A DNA stretch of 23,063 nt from Chara braunii. Taxonomy: Eukaryota > Streptophyta > Charophyceae > Charales > Characeae. How positions within the stretch are numbered: position 1 is the stretch's first letter; each line of letters opens with the position of its first letter. The stretch is taken from NCBI GenBank assembly GCA_003427395.1, contig BFEA01000231.1, forward strand, positions 2,264,187 to 2,287,249. Direction: 5' to 3'. This document shows positions 1 to 10,039 of the stretch, one piece after another. The notes below the pieces were generated by a model that was not told the origin of the DNA, ran no database searches, and was given only the letters and a program-made list of their open reading frames with translations. The position numbers were made by a program, and so were the translations under genes.

Positions 1-707
1 GGGACTGACCTCTATCACGTAGTGCAAGACAGCGCAGCAGAATGCTAGAATACCAATGACTAGCCCAATCAATGTCGCAATGCAGACCAAACATACATCA
101 TCCTCATCATAAGGTGTGTAGGGGCCTGGCGCTACACACATGAAGAATGTGCCAGGTCCAGATCATGCGCAGACGAAGAGGAGGGAATCAGACGAAGAAG
201 AGGGGGGGAGATGGGAATGTCCTCAACACCAAGTCTTCGTTACAAGTCCCAAATAATCCCTCGTCAAAATGTCTGAAGCCCAATGTCGAGTCTGGATCCA
301 AATGTCACCAATCCCGCTCTCTCATAGTCTGCTGACGCAGTGAGTCAGGTAGCGAGAGGGTGAGACCGAGATGGTGGACTGAGAAGAGGAAGAAGAAGAA
401 CTCTCTCTCTCTCTCATGTGCCAGGTACTAACCTGTGAAGATGGCGCTGTGCTGCAGGTACCTCGAAGACAAAGCTGGAGCTATGGCGCTGCAGGTAAGT
501 CTCCCTGGCCTCCGCCCAATCTCTCTCTCTCCAGTACTACTCTAGCTCCTACTAGCGCCCAGCGCTGAAGACTACTGCTAGCGCTACCACTACTCCTGCA
601 GCGCTCCTCCAAAGTGCTGCTGCCAAATCCTGAAGACTACCTCCTGCCTCCTGAACTGCACGTGAAGTGCGTGGGAAGTACCTAGGAACTACCTGCAGCC
701 TGCATGG
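1..707. other. Unassigned left flank with CT microsatellites
   Basis: I recognise no gene here. The short open frames (147-335 on +, 552-821 on -) are low in complexity and have no recognisable motif. Two CT microsatellites are visible at 401-415 and 521-531. A purine-rich AAGAAGAAGAA stretch lies just before the first. The segment between them repeats a short phrase around ATGGCGCTG (near 440 and 485). The left edge is cut by the window, so this may be the inner part of a larger repeat. Confidence 0.5.
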
Positions 708-1074
708 CGGGCCAGTCCTATACAGTGCTGGCCCGTCCAGGAGGCTGCTCTTGCCAATGCCAAGACGTGCCAGACCCTGGCGTTGAAGCTCAACCAAAGG
801 TTGTCTTGAAAACAGGCCCAAAATGGTCTGTGCTAAAACCCTGGTCTGGTGCCTATTAAGTTTCAGGGCAGGCCGGTCTTATGAGGGCCTGAAAATGGCC
901 CTCCGTTTCAGGCTGGAAAGACTCAGGGCCTGGAAGGCCCTGTTTTAGGCTGAAACGACACAAGGCCTGTAGGCCCTTGTTTTCAGGCTTTCAGGCTGAA
1001 ACGAAACAGGGCCTGTAGGCCCTTGTTTTCAGGCTTTCGGGCCGAAAACGACACGGGCCTGTAAATGGCCCGTG
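708..1074. repeat. Array of six small hairpins with a common GGCC core
   Basis: Degenerate tandem units of about 37-46 bp run from 883 to 1074. An outlying related hairpin lies at 708-735. Each unit carries an inverted repeat around GGCC. Stems are at 708-715/728-735 (8 bp, perfect), 883-889/897-903 (7 bp, perfect), 924-930/936-942 (7 bp, perfect), 961-967/972-979 (one bulge), 1008-1013/1018-1023 (6 bp) and 1052-1059/1067-1074 (8 bp, perfect). The outer base pairs differ between units but stay complementary. The linker GTTTTCAGGCTTTC is shared by units 4 and 5. No protein is apparent. The array sits just upstream of the LINE and could belong to its 5' region or to an older repeat. Confidence 0.7.
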
Positions 1075-1511
1075 CAGCCTGTTGCAGGCGCACCATGTAA
1101 CAAGCAGTGAGATTCCGTGAGCGGTGAAACCCACCAAGGTCAAGCAGATTAGGACTCACGACGATCAGAGGAGAAGCGCATGAACAAGAGGAAAGAAGAA
1201 CGTGGGCAACGGGAATATCATCCAGACAACTGCGATAAGACACGAGCGACACAGAGCGCGACTGGCAGCGGGATCCTCGGTGCAAGAGGAGTAGGGAGAG
1301 GAGACGCCATGTGGCAGTAGAAGACAAGGGCAACAACAAGGAGTTTGGCGAAGTTGGAGTTGACTTGCAGTGAACAGGGTACCGTGACAGGATGAAAATA
1401 AAACAACGCGCAACAGTGAACAAGGAGAGAGAGGGATAGGGAAGGAAGACCGCAACACAAGGGTGGGAGACAAGGGCATCAATAACAGCAACACGAAGGA
1501 GGGAGACGCAG

Positions 1512-4455
1512 GTGTCGACGAAGGAGCTGACATGGGGTTTTCTAGCACAACCTCCTCTGGGGCCCTGGGTAGTTTTACTACTCGGTGGAGGAGGTGTACG
1601 GGCAGCAGACAGAACACTCCAGGTAATTACGAAATCGATACCCCCCCTCCCCCCCTTCCAGCTGGATACAAGCCATATTACCCCTGGGTTAGTGGAGCAA
1701 ACAAAAAAAAATATCCCAGCGAATCAAGGGAAGGAACGCCAAAACGGCCCCGATGTGGAAAAGGAAGCAAAAAATGTCCACCACGATTTTTTACCAAGGA
1801 GCCATGAGGCATCATGCAGCTCAAAGACTATCGATACAATCGAGGGCACACTCAAAGGACAGCTCATCATCCATGCTGTCCACAGGAGCCACGTCACAAA
1901 CACAACAAACGCAAATGGAAACCCAAACATGACAAGCACATGGGAAGGAGGAACAATTACAGCCACAACAGACAAGTGAGAAGGAAGGTAATCAAGGGCA
2001 GCAAGGGTCTCAACAGGATCAACAAGGGACCATCGCATCCTGCACCTGGGCACAAAAAGTCAAGAGAATTTGTTAATCCCCCTGGACGGTATGCCTTCAG
2101 CCAGTGCATTTTTTATGACACACCTACTCACGGCTTCAGAGAAATCGGTGAGGGAACAAGGAGGGAAAAAAACTTTGATCACGCACCTTCCGAAGACGAG
2201 TTTGGGGGTAAGGGACAGAATCTACACAGAACATGCAACCAACTGGGTGTTTCACGACGACGTGAGCTACAAGTCTAAGAATGATAAAATATGATGGATT
2301 AGGAAGAAGTTGGAAGCATTACAAGGAAGCAAGAAAACCGCAGCAGACTCGTTCCTTATCCACCCGGTCGCAAAAACGATCTTCATTGTGCTAAGCATGT
2401 ATACAGACGATAAAAAAACGATGGAGTGTGATAGATCTGAGGTCCCACTTTACCCATCGACCCCTAAAAAACGTGCCACGCCAGAGGAGTGCAGAGACAA
2501 ACTGATGACAGACTATTTATGGGTAGTACGCCACATCCCCATCGAAATCCAAGCCGCATTTGTGCAAGACTTCGGGGAGAAATTTGACATCGAGGATTTC
2601 ATAGACCCCCTCCCCAGCTATGCAATTATAAGGGATCACAAGCGGTTAACAGGTAGCTGAAAATTTAGGAATGAAAATTCTGAAGTGAGAGTTTTGGGCA
2701 GTCTGAAAATCCCGAATGGTCCTGAAGTGGTGAAAAGTCTGAAGACCCTGAAAACAACCTGTTTAGGCAGGCTGCATCCTGAAGTGGTGACGTGAGAGTT
2801 TTGAGCAGTCTGAAAATCCTGAATGGTCCTAAAGTGGTGAAAGGTCCGAAGACCCTGAAAACCACTTGTTTAGGCAGGCCGCATCCTGAAGTGGTGAAGG
2901 GTGTCCTGAAGTGGTGAAAGGTCCGAAGACCCTTAAAACCACCTGTTTAGGCAGGGTGCATCCTGAAGTGGTGAAGGGTGTCTTGAAGTGGTGATGAAAA
3001 ATATGACTGTTGTTAACCTTCTTTTGAAGGGATGACTATCTGATGTTGGCACTAGATTTCCCCAGAACCAAGCATTTTCAATTGATGATGTGATGCCATA
3101 TTGGGTAGGCGACCGCGAGTATAAGGTTTGCAACGCACATAAACTCCGACCATGGTGCATGAAATGCAAGGCATACGGTCACTTATGCATAGGACAGGCC
3201 AGCCCGTAGCACCCGGGCAAGAAGGCGAAGATCACGGGAAAACTAACATGAGACCCCTTCAAAACGGACAGTCGGAGAACAATTGACCCTGCACGAAGGT
3301 TGGGTCTTCATAGATCAGGAAGAGGATGGGAAGAAGAGGGGATGGGTATGAGAAAGACAGACAAAACCGGAATGGAGCACCAAACCTCAGAAGAAGTGGA
3401 TGCCTCCAAAACCGGTGGAAGCACATGTGAGTACCGCAGCAGGAATACAAAAAATGAACGTTGTTGTACCAACTGTACAGGAAAAGGAAAGAAAGAGGAA
3501 GAGCGGAACGAGAGAAATGAACAAAATAGGTATAACAAGAGGGACCCGAAAAAAGGGATGGATAAGGAGTCTGAACCAGAAACGAGAGGGATTTGAAGAA
3601 AGAGGAAAGTTTGGGGGACCGGAAGCTAACTGAAGGAGAGGTTGGCAATGCCGGCCTAACAGACCTAAGGATGGTAAAGAAGAGAATGAAATCCTATGTT
3701 GAACTTTTTGACCTGTTGGATTCTAAGTCTCAGTTTGAAGGTAGTCTTGCAAAACGGGGTACCACATGAGACCCCCTCGGTGGAGACGTTGCTTAAAATC
3801 CTGACAAAAATCCAATACGGATTCACATGCCCACAAACCAATGAAGAAAAATGAGAAACAATAGAAACAACACAAGTGGCCTTACACACCCATGACCCTC
3901 ACTCAGACACTTTGGCTCCCCCTCGCAGACCCCTAAAACATCAGAGGAGAGGGAGGAGAGACAACAAGGGGAGGAGCAGAGGCTGGAAGAAGAAAAAAAA
4001 GAGAGGAACGAAGAAGGAATGACGACTAAACGAATGCGCTTAAGACATCTGGTGGAGAGGGGTCAACACAAGATCTGAAGAAACTTTCTACCGAAGGAGT
4101 TTTAGTGTTTCCAATCAGAAAGAGGGAAGGAAGATGGGAAGTGGGCATGACTAAGGCAGCAGGTGACGACAAGTATGGAGGTGTCACACTGCAGGGCTGG
4201 GTAAAGGAAGGGAGATGGATGGGGTATCAGGTAGCACAACTACTATATGATCAAACAACCAGGAAGTTCATATTAGAAAAGTACGAACCAGGGGTCTGCG
4301 CAATATACACAATGACATACCAAACCCACAATATGGCCAGCAAAGACTTGTACGTTAAAGTTGAGGTCACTAAGGAAGCTAACATGAGGTGGTACACACA
4401 CCAAGAGTTGTTGGAATTGCAGATCCTGAAAGTAAAACCGAGCGAAATCTGCTGA
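1512..4455 (+). pseudogene. LINE ORF1, broken (nucleic-acid-binding protein)
   Basis: ORF1 proteins of LINEs bind the element RNA. Here coding sense is patchy. A first block runs 1512-1979. The second, 2070-2660, is in the same frame apart from a TGA at 2292; it reads as a compact domain (e.g. LWVVRHIPIEIQAAFVQDFG). After a minisatellite insertion the same frame resumes near 3030 with FSIDDVMPYWVGDREYKVC and WCMKCKAYGHLC. The latter is a CX2CX4H zinc-knuckle start in which the canonical last Cys is missing, and TAG follows at 3207. A charged K/E/R-rich hinge (about 3370-3633, another frame) follows. A further block of about 116 codons ends at 4455 (e.g. GVTLQGWVKEGRWMGYQVAQ). I cannot name that last domain. 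The tail overlaps the putative start of ORF2 in another frame. The protein limits are inferred, not proven. Confidence 0.6.
2685..2995. repeat. Minisatellite inside LINE ORF1
   Basis: Tandem units start at 2685 and 2792 (period 107). A third, shorter unit follows about 76 bp after the matching point in unit 2 (about 2829 to 2905). Each unit contains a GAAGTGGTGAA phrase, GAAGACCCT and TGTTTAGGCAGG. Copies differ by scattered substitutions. ORF1 is in the same frame (+3) on both sides, so the insertion is close to a multiple of three, but it contains stops (TGA at 2658). Confidence 0.85.
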
Positions 4456-4646
4456 AAACAGGACCTGCTGATGATACTTTGTTCCATCCTAAAACAAGGA
4501 TTACTATTGAATACTGTCAACTGGGATGCAACTTTCTGGACTCGCCTGTAGGAGATCTGTTGCGCCTTATGGATCTCATTGAGGCAGCTTACCAGAGAAA
4601 CGAACACTGGAGACAAATATTGAGGGCAACAAACCTTGACTTGCGG

Positions 4647-5376
4647 TCCATTAATGTCAATGGTATAGCATCTACTAATTGGGACAAAACACCGGCAATC
4701 TGGGACTAGTTCCGGGGGGTAGGAGGCAAAACATGGCCGGACATAATTTGCGTACAAGAAACTCATACTATGAACAAACCGGAACACCAGCGTGCACATC
4801 GAATGGTATGGCCATACCAAAAAATTCAGGTATTTGCCCCCGGCTCTGTGCGCGCGGGGGTGGCCATATGGGTCTCGTCGGAATCACGGGCGGAAGTGGT
4901 ATACTCGGAGGTAGATCAGACGGAAGGAAGGTGGATATTGGCATTGGTGATGTTAGAGATTGAACTCATATGCATGGTATGCCTTTACTCCCCAAATGAT
5001 GTTCGTGAAAGAAAAGATTTTTTTGGAAAAATAAAAGGACACCTGCCGGATGACATCCCCGTAATCCTGGCAGGAGACTATAACGCAGCCCCGGATCAAG
5101 GATTAGACCGATGGCAAACTCCTACCTCGTGCCCATGGTACATGGAAGAAAACGAAAGGATGATTATTAAGGATCTATGCATCTCACTAGGGGTATACGA
5201 TACATATTGTTGATCCCACTCAAAAGAGAAAGTTTTCTCATGCCTGCGGAACAACGCCTTGACTAGACAAACCAAATCAAGGATAGACCTGATCCTCATA
5301 TTAGAGGACCTTAAGGGGGCCCTCCAAATAGCAGCAATCCTCCCCCCCAGTCCATATACAAATCTGGACCATATAT
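4647..5376 (+). pseudogene. EEP (APE-like) endonuclease domain of LINE ORF2
   Basis: This domain cuts one DNA strand at the insertion site, freeing a 3' end for target-primed reverse transcription. Family motifs can be read in order in one frame: INVNGIAS (about 4650), VQETHT (about 4751, catalytic Glu), GRW (about 4930), YSPN (about 4985), ILAGDYNAA (about 5065, the Asp/Asn pair), SRIDLIL (about 5278) and NLDH at about 5361, where SDH is usual, so Ser has become Leu. In-frame stops interrupt it at 4707 (TAG) and 5211 (TGA). Its 3' third is duplicated in tandem (separate entry). Confidence 0.85.
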
Positions 5377-5566
5377 ATCTCACTAGGGGTATACGATACA
5401 TATCGTCGATCCAACCCAAAAGAGAAAGTTTTATCATGCCTACGGAACAACGCCATGACTAGACAAACCAAATCAAGGATAGACATGATCCTCATATCAG
5501 AGGACCTTAAGGGGACCCTCCAAATAGCAACAATCCTCCCCCCCAGTCCATATACAAATCTGGACT
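5181..5566 (+). repeat. 196-bp tandem duplication of the endonuclease 3' part
   Basis: Copy 1 is 5181-5376 and copy 2 starts at 5377 and runs to about 5566. I count about 12 substitutions and no obvious indel over roughly 190 aligned bases (about 94% identity). The period, 196, is not a multiple of three, so the duplication shifts the frame. Both copies still encode the SRID..LI motif and the PSPYTNLD segment, each in its own frame. Confidence 0.92.
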
Positions 5567-6125
5567 ATAGGACGTGCATGATCGCATTGATCCTTCGGAA
5601 AAGGCCAGATCAGGAGTCGAGTTACTACAAACTAAACACTTCCTTATTAAAAAACAACCAATTTAAAGCATACATAGCGGATGTATGATCCTATTGGCAC
5701 ATGAAAAAGGAATTGATTCACTTAGAAATAACCTGGTTTAATAACCGCTTATTTTTTACGGCAAAAAAATGCAAAGACTGCTAAAAACTCATGGCGTCGC
5801 ACAAAAATAAACAAGAGATGACACTGCTAAACCAAATTCAACAGTTGGAAGACCACACCCAAACTAACAACCAGACCACGCAGGTGGCTGAGCTAAAGAA
5901 AACCTCCAGGATTTTGCAAAACATAGATGAACGGAACACGAATTAGGGGGAAATTAACAAAGCATCAAACAGAGGCAACAATGGACACCCTCTTTTTTAG
6001 TACGACCAAAGTTAGAATATGTCAGTATCGGCCCAGCAGAGTGCTTTCGCCTTGGGCGTTCTTTCCGATATCTACGCATTTCACCGCTCCACCAGAAATT
6101 CTCTCTGCCTCTACCGGAAGCACCG

Positions 6126-7623
6126 ATGAACCCCTGGGCACATGAAGACCCCCTGAGTCTTTCCACCCCACAGTGCGTTAAAATAGCGAGGGACTTCTTC
6201 AAGGACCTGTTCTCCTCTCGTATTATAAACCCCGGGGGAGAAGAGCACTCCAAAGCGGTAGAGGACTTTCTTGGTCCTCTCCAACACCGTCTCTCTCATC
6301 AACAAAGGGATAACCTCGAGGGTCCCTTCTCCAGAGAGGAAATATGGATAGCATTGATGTAAATGGAAGAAGAGAAAACACCCAGCATCGACGGCTTCCC
6401 AAAAGAATTTTGACGCGGCATCGACGGCTTCCCAAAAGAATTTTGGGAGACCATGTGGAACATACTGGATGAGGACCTTATGAGGTACTATCGTAAAGTA
6501 TAGCAAACAGGGGAAATGGGGGAACTCGTAGGCCAGAAAGTTCTAACCTTACTATACAAAAAATGAGATAATATGAATATAAGAAATTATAAACCAATAA
6601 CGCTTCTGACAGTAGTTTACAAGATGTTGGCCAAGAGTCTTGCAAACCGGTTGATCCCTGTGATGGAGGGCATCATTCACCCAACACAGACAGACTTCAT
6701 CCAGAATAGGAACATTCAAGAAAATATTATCTTGGTCAATGAGGTTCTAAGGCTAACCAAACAAAATGACCTAAATGCAGTCATAATCTTCATCGATTTT
6801 GAAAAGGCATACGACCATGTAGATTGGTTCTTCCTTGAGATGTCTCCACAAGATGAATTTTGGGCCGACTTTGAGGAGGTGGGAGTCAATTCTACACAAG
6901 AATGCGACCATAAGAGCTCAAATTAATGACAGCCTCGCACCGGAGATTCGGCTCGCCCGATCAGTGAGACAGGGAGACCCTTTACCGCCTTTCCTTTTTC
7001 TGATTATAGTGGAGGCCATGGCCGCAAACCTAAGGCACCATAAGGACCTAAGAAAGATTCGGGTGACAACCATACCAGAGGAAGTCATCCCGATTGCCTC
7101 CCTCTTTGCAGACGACCTGGCAATAATGGTAGCAGTCACACACGAGAACCTGGAGGAAATCCGCAGGCCAATGGATAAATTTTGCAATATATCTGACATG
7201 GTCGTAAACTGGGAAAGCAAAACTCAAGGATGGTGGATTCACTCACAGGGAGGGAGGCCGCCGGAAGAGCCCAAAATGAATTGGTTGGACAAGGACGCGT
7301 CCGTCAGAATCCTTGAGGTTGAAATGACAGCAGAAGGCCGCCCATCCTCAAACGAATAAATCACATGACCGGCCATACAGAAAATGGCGACATGGAAAGA
7401 GAAGCACACATCACTATTTGGTCGAACTCTGATAATAAACAATGTAGTGTTAGCTGCACTTTGGTACAAATCATTAACATGGCCCCTGAGTAAAGAAGTA
7501 CAAAACCCGTTGCGAAGACAGGTGGCCGCCTTCCTATGGAGAGGAGACCACGAATCCCCAGCCACAATCAGACGACTGGCCTGGGACTCAGCCCAAGTCC
7601 CAAGGAGGGTTAGGCATCATTGA
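6126..7623 (+). pseudogene. Reverse transcriptase domain of LINE ORF2
   Basis: RNA-dependent DNA polymerase of the RVT_1 family. Visible motifs: YKPITLLTVVYKMLAKSLAN (about 6588), FIDFEKAYDHVDW (about 6789, first catalytic Asp), RSVRQGDPLPPFLF (about 6960), and SLFADDLAIM (about 7100, the FADD active-site box, intact). Thumb-like sequence follows (LFGRTLIINN, about 7414; FLWRGDH, about 7531). Upstream, KTPSIDGFPKEF (about 6376) is the usual entry motif, and a 33-bp tandem duplication (6385 and 6418 as unit starts) repeats IDGFPKEF in frame; the first copy ends in TGA. A frame change lies near 6835. All three canonical catalytic Asp residues are still encoded although the frame is broken. Confidence 0.9.
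6385..6450 (+). repeat. 33-bp tandem duplication at the RT entry motif
   Basis: Units start at 6385 and 6418. The core GCATCGACGGCTTCCCAAAA and the following GAATTTTG are identical in both. The period of 33 keeps the frame, giving IDGFPKEF twice, separated by a TGA. Confidence 0.92.
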
Positions 7624-7762
7624 CCTGGCCACACAGAAAGGAGCACTCAATCTAAAATGGATTCAAAAACTCGTAATAAAACCACAATCTCCATGGAGCA
7701 CACTTGCACTGGAGCAAATCGGAGGATTAGCCCCACAAGCACCCCTGTCTGTCAACCCTCTG

Positions 7763-9217
7763 TTGTGGTTAGAAGATAGATATTGGGCTCTCTCACGACC
7801 TAAAGGTAGAACAAGTAGAACCCGAGACTCATTCTGGCCGGACCTGATAAGAAACTGGAGGAGATTACCCCTGCCAGATAAACGGCCCCCAGAGATGGGA
7901 AGAAGTGTACAAGCAGCTCTTGTTTGGCAACAGGTGGGTCACTGACATGAGGGGCCAGGCTCTACACAGCACGGCAGCACCCTGGAAAAACTGGGTGCGA
8001 AACGGGATTAACAGAGTCGGGGATTTGTGGGATGCACAAGAGCGGACTTGAAAAACGGTGGAACAACTTAAAAATCAGCTTAAGTACGTCCGTGCGAGGG
8101 AGGACCATCTGGAAGATTTGATCTTTTCAGTTCCGCTGGACTGGTATCATATACTCAAGAGGGGACCTAAACTGCAGGAGGGGGACTGGGTTGCAATAGC
8201 TGAAAGAAAGGATAGGTCGGCCTGATTCACGAGCTCCGCCAAGAGGATGCACTTGTATAACTTTATGCGATGAGGGGACGAAACCGGTTGGAGGGCAGTC
8301 ACGATCCGTTCCAATGGGTTGATAGGAACCAAATATTCAAAATTAAGGTGTTCGAAGATGGACAAGAAAGACTGGCATACCGACCGGAAACCCCAATTGT
8401 CAGGTTACCCTTCGACCCACAAAACTGGAGATGAACCCCCACGAAAACCCCTACTAAGGGGCTAACGAAAACCCTGTTATTGCATGGATTCTCGGTCAAA
8501 TCCGCCTATCGGATGCTCCGTCCAAAAAACAAATTGGTAAACAGCATCAATGATAGATGGGCAAAGCACCTTAACGTATTAACAAACCTACTGAAACCAA
8601 TCAAGTGGTTTCACGAGACAAAAAGGAAGTCGGCTAAGATCATATCTCTACAATGGCAGATGGTACACAGATGCCTTCCCACCCAAAACTGCCTGATAGA
8701 CCACACCGGTTTAGAACAGAAGGGGTTGGCGTCCCCTTGTTGTCCTAGCTGTCTGCAGAGTTTCCTCAACAGGAAGATACCAGAAACCATAGAACACATA
8801 TTCATGCAGTGTCCGAGAGCAAACCTCACATGGCGATGGTGGGACCGGATATGGAAGAAAACAGTAGGAGATGAGGATTGGCCCTGGGAATGGAGGGTGA
8901 TACTCACAGGGTATTGGGCCCAAGGCCAATCAAGTGAATTCAGATCCAATATGTTTCAGCTCGGCAAATGAGCTACTTTATGGACACTGTGGTGGAAAAG
9001 ATGTGCATTGGTCATAGACAAAGCAAGGGTGGAAGGATCGGAATCAACAAAGCAAATAAAATCAAAAATACAAACAGAACTATAGTCAAGGTGGCAGGAG
9101 ATAGAAGATAAATTGGCCATCCTGAACGATACCTTAGAAATATAAAAGAAAATCGATGCCTACAGCAGGGAATGGTTGGGGAGTGAACAAGGAGGATGGA
9201 TGACATCGGTAAAATGA
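7763..9217 (+). pseudogene. LINE ORF2 C-terminal region with zf-RVT zinc-binding motif
   Basis: From about 7605 the reading moves to a new frame (GLGIIDLATQKGALNLKWIQ). It continues through LLWLEDRYWALSRP (7756 onwards) to 7945, then switches near 7940 and again near 8320. The block 8480-8971 contains FSVKSAYRML, LQWQMVHRCLPTQ, then CPSC and IEHIFMQCPRANLTW. This is the pattern of the zinc-binding domain found C-terminal to plant LINE reverse transcriptases (CX2C followed by HX4C). TGA at 8432 and 8969 interrupt it. The tail to 9217 is charged and probably coiled. The domain is thought to help nucleic-acid binding; its exact role is not established. Confidence 0.85.
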
Positions 9218-9420
9218 GAGGGTAAGAACAGAGGAAATGGGCCGGAAATAAACAAGCCTTGGATATTACACAGGGATTATAAGTTAGTCTTCATCGACTC
9301 TTCAACAACTGGACAGACCTGGACCCGACAGTACCCCTCCGCCCCCTACAAGACTTCCCAGACCCCTTCCCCCCAAATGCCCTGGCAATAGTCGAGAATG
9401 CATGGTATTGTCATTAGGAA
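9218..9420 (+). other. Probable LINE 3' flank
   Basis: This stretch after the likely ORF2 stop is rich in A and C and lacks a recognisable frame. It may be the LINE 3' UTR. No terminal A-run is visible. The boundary with the tRNA-like segment at 9421 is my inference. Confidence 0.4.
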
Positions 9421-9485
9421 GGATTAGAGCACCGGTTGGAAATGCGCATTGTGGTATGAGGTTGCGGGTTCAAAACTCCGCAATC
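9421..9485 (+). repeat. tRNA-like (SINE head-like) segment 1
   Basis: A Pol III B-box-like run, GGTTCAAAACTCC, lies at 9467-9479. It is flanked by complementary TGCGG/CCGCA, as in a T-arm. An AGAGCACCGGTTGGAAA stretch 40 bp upstream resembles a D-arm. I could not fold a full cloverleaf by eye, so this is a tRNA-derived retroposon head or degenerate tRNA, not a functional tRNA. Confidence 0.45.
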
Positions 9486-9712
9486 TTGCGCATGGACACA
9501 GGCAGGGCGTCAGAATGACGCACGGCTGGACACACACACACCTGGGATGATGCATGGTACTATTACAAACACTGCCTGCGCACCACCCAGGGGTCAGTCC
9601 ATGGGTGTTGTATGCTGGCCTAGACTTCACGTTGGTTGCTGGTTGTTGTTGGCTTTGGTCGCTCTGATGATCTCCCCCAGCCCAGACATTACACACATGA
9701 TATTCGCTTCCT

Positions 9713-9785
9713 ATGGACGTACATGTGGTAGAACCCTTCAGTTCCATACTATAGGTCACAGGTTCGAGTCCGGTTTCGGACTTTG
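9713..9785 (+). repeat. tRNA-like (SINE head-like) segment 2
   Basis: A perfect B box, GGTTCGAGTCC, is at 9761-9771. About 35 bp upstream, ATGTGGTAGAAC resembles the 3' part of an A box and D-arm. The orientation matches segment 1, about 295 bp to the left. The T-stem does not pair well after the box (CCGG follows), so a working tRNA is unlikely. Confidence 0.5.
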
Positions 9786-10039
9786 GGGGGAGACCTGTCC
9801 AGATAGGCCTGTCTCTACCACATACATCCACACACAGAGATACCACCCCAGATAGCACAATTACGATACATACCATACACAGTATTACACACATACTATA
9901 CACTCACCTTGCAGATGCTTCATGGTGGGGAGCCGCGTCTGCTATGAAATCGGGTCCACATACACATAACGAACATACACATAGCCCACGGGCACACATC
10001 TAAGATACAAAGTACATATACACATTCACAACCATAGGG
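9786..10039. other. CA-rich low-complexity stretch
   Basis: The segment consists largely of ACACA/ATACA-type sequence with no recognisable gene. It may be the body or tail of the tRNA-derived unit to its left. Confidence 0.45.

Larger units (their letters stand above)
4389..9217 (+). pseudogene. LINE ORF2 polyprotein (endonuclease / reverse transcriptase), broken
   Basis: ORF2 makes the enzyme that nicks the target and copies the RNA into it. Domain order: EEP endonuclease (about 4647-5376), linker (5570-6125), reverse transcriptase with thumb (6126-7623), and a C-terminal region with a zinc-binding zf-RVT motif (about 8480-8850). Stops lie inside otherwise continuous reading at 4707 TAG, 5211 TGA, 6360 TAA, 6411 TGA, 6501 TAG, 6564 TGA, 7357 TAA, 7366 TGA, 8049 TGA, 8223 TGA, 8432 TGA, 8969 TGA, 9083 TAG and 9143 TAA. 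The likely natural stop is TGA at 9215. Frame changes fall near 5377-5570, 5700-6126, 6835, 7600, 7940 and 8320. The start is uncertain; the frame is open from 4389 and overlaps the ORF1 tail. Restored length would be about 1,600 codons, somewhat longer than typical plant LINE ORF2. Confidence 0.85.
1463..9420 (+). mobile_element. Decayed LINE (non-LTR retrotransposon) of plant type
   Basis: The element reads on + and has the order expected of plant L1-like LINEs: an ORF1 with a zinc-knuckle-like motif, then an ORF2 with EEP endonuclease, reverse transcriptase and a zf-RVT zinc-binding C-terminus. Both ORFs are broken by stops, frame changes and internal duplications, so the copy cannot move by itself. 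The 5' end is uncertain: the first protein-like frame starts near 1463-1512, but the 5' UTR may reach back to about 1080. The 3' end is also uncertain. ORF2 ends at 9217, and about 200 bp of AC-rich sequence follows before a tRNA-like segment at 9421. I see no poly(A) tail and no convincing target-site duplication. Confidence 0.85.

Noticed and set aside
2643-3018. GGTTAAC near 2643 and GTTAACC near 3012 as termini of an inserted element
   Set aside because: A 7-bp inverted match around a tandem array is too short to define an insertion; could be chance.
3259-3648. 129-codon - frame rich in Phe, Ser and Leu
   Set aside because: Antisense to the charged hinge of ORF1; purine-rich + sequence automatically gives such frames.
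4251-4820. 189-codon - frame
   Set aside because: Antisense to the ORF1/ORF2 junction of the LINE, whose + frames carry recognisable motifs.
9421-9485. Functional tRNA gene
   Set aside because: A B-box-like motif is present but I cannot form an acceptor stem and anticodon arm by eye.
9424-9903. 159-codon - frame
   Set aside because: It reads through the reverse complement of both tRNA-like B boxes (giving FEPATS and LEPVTY). Such phrases are typical of translated tRNA-derived repeats, not a gene.
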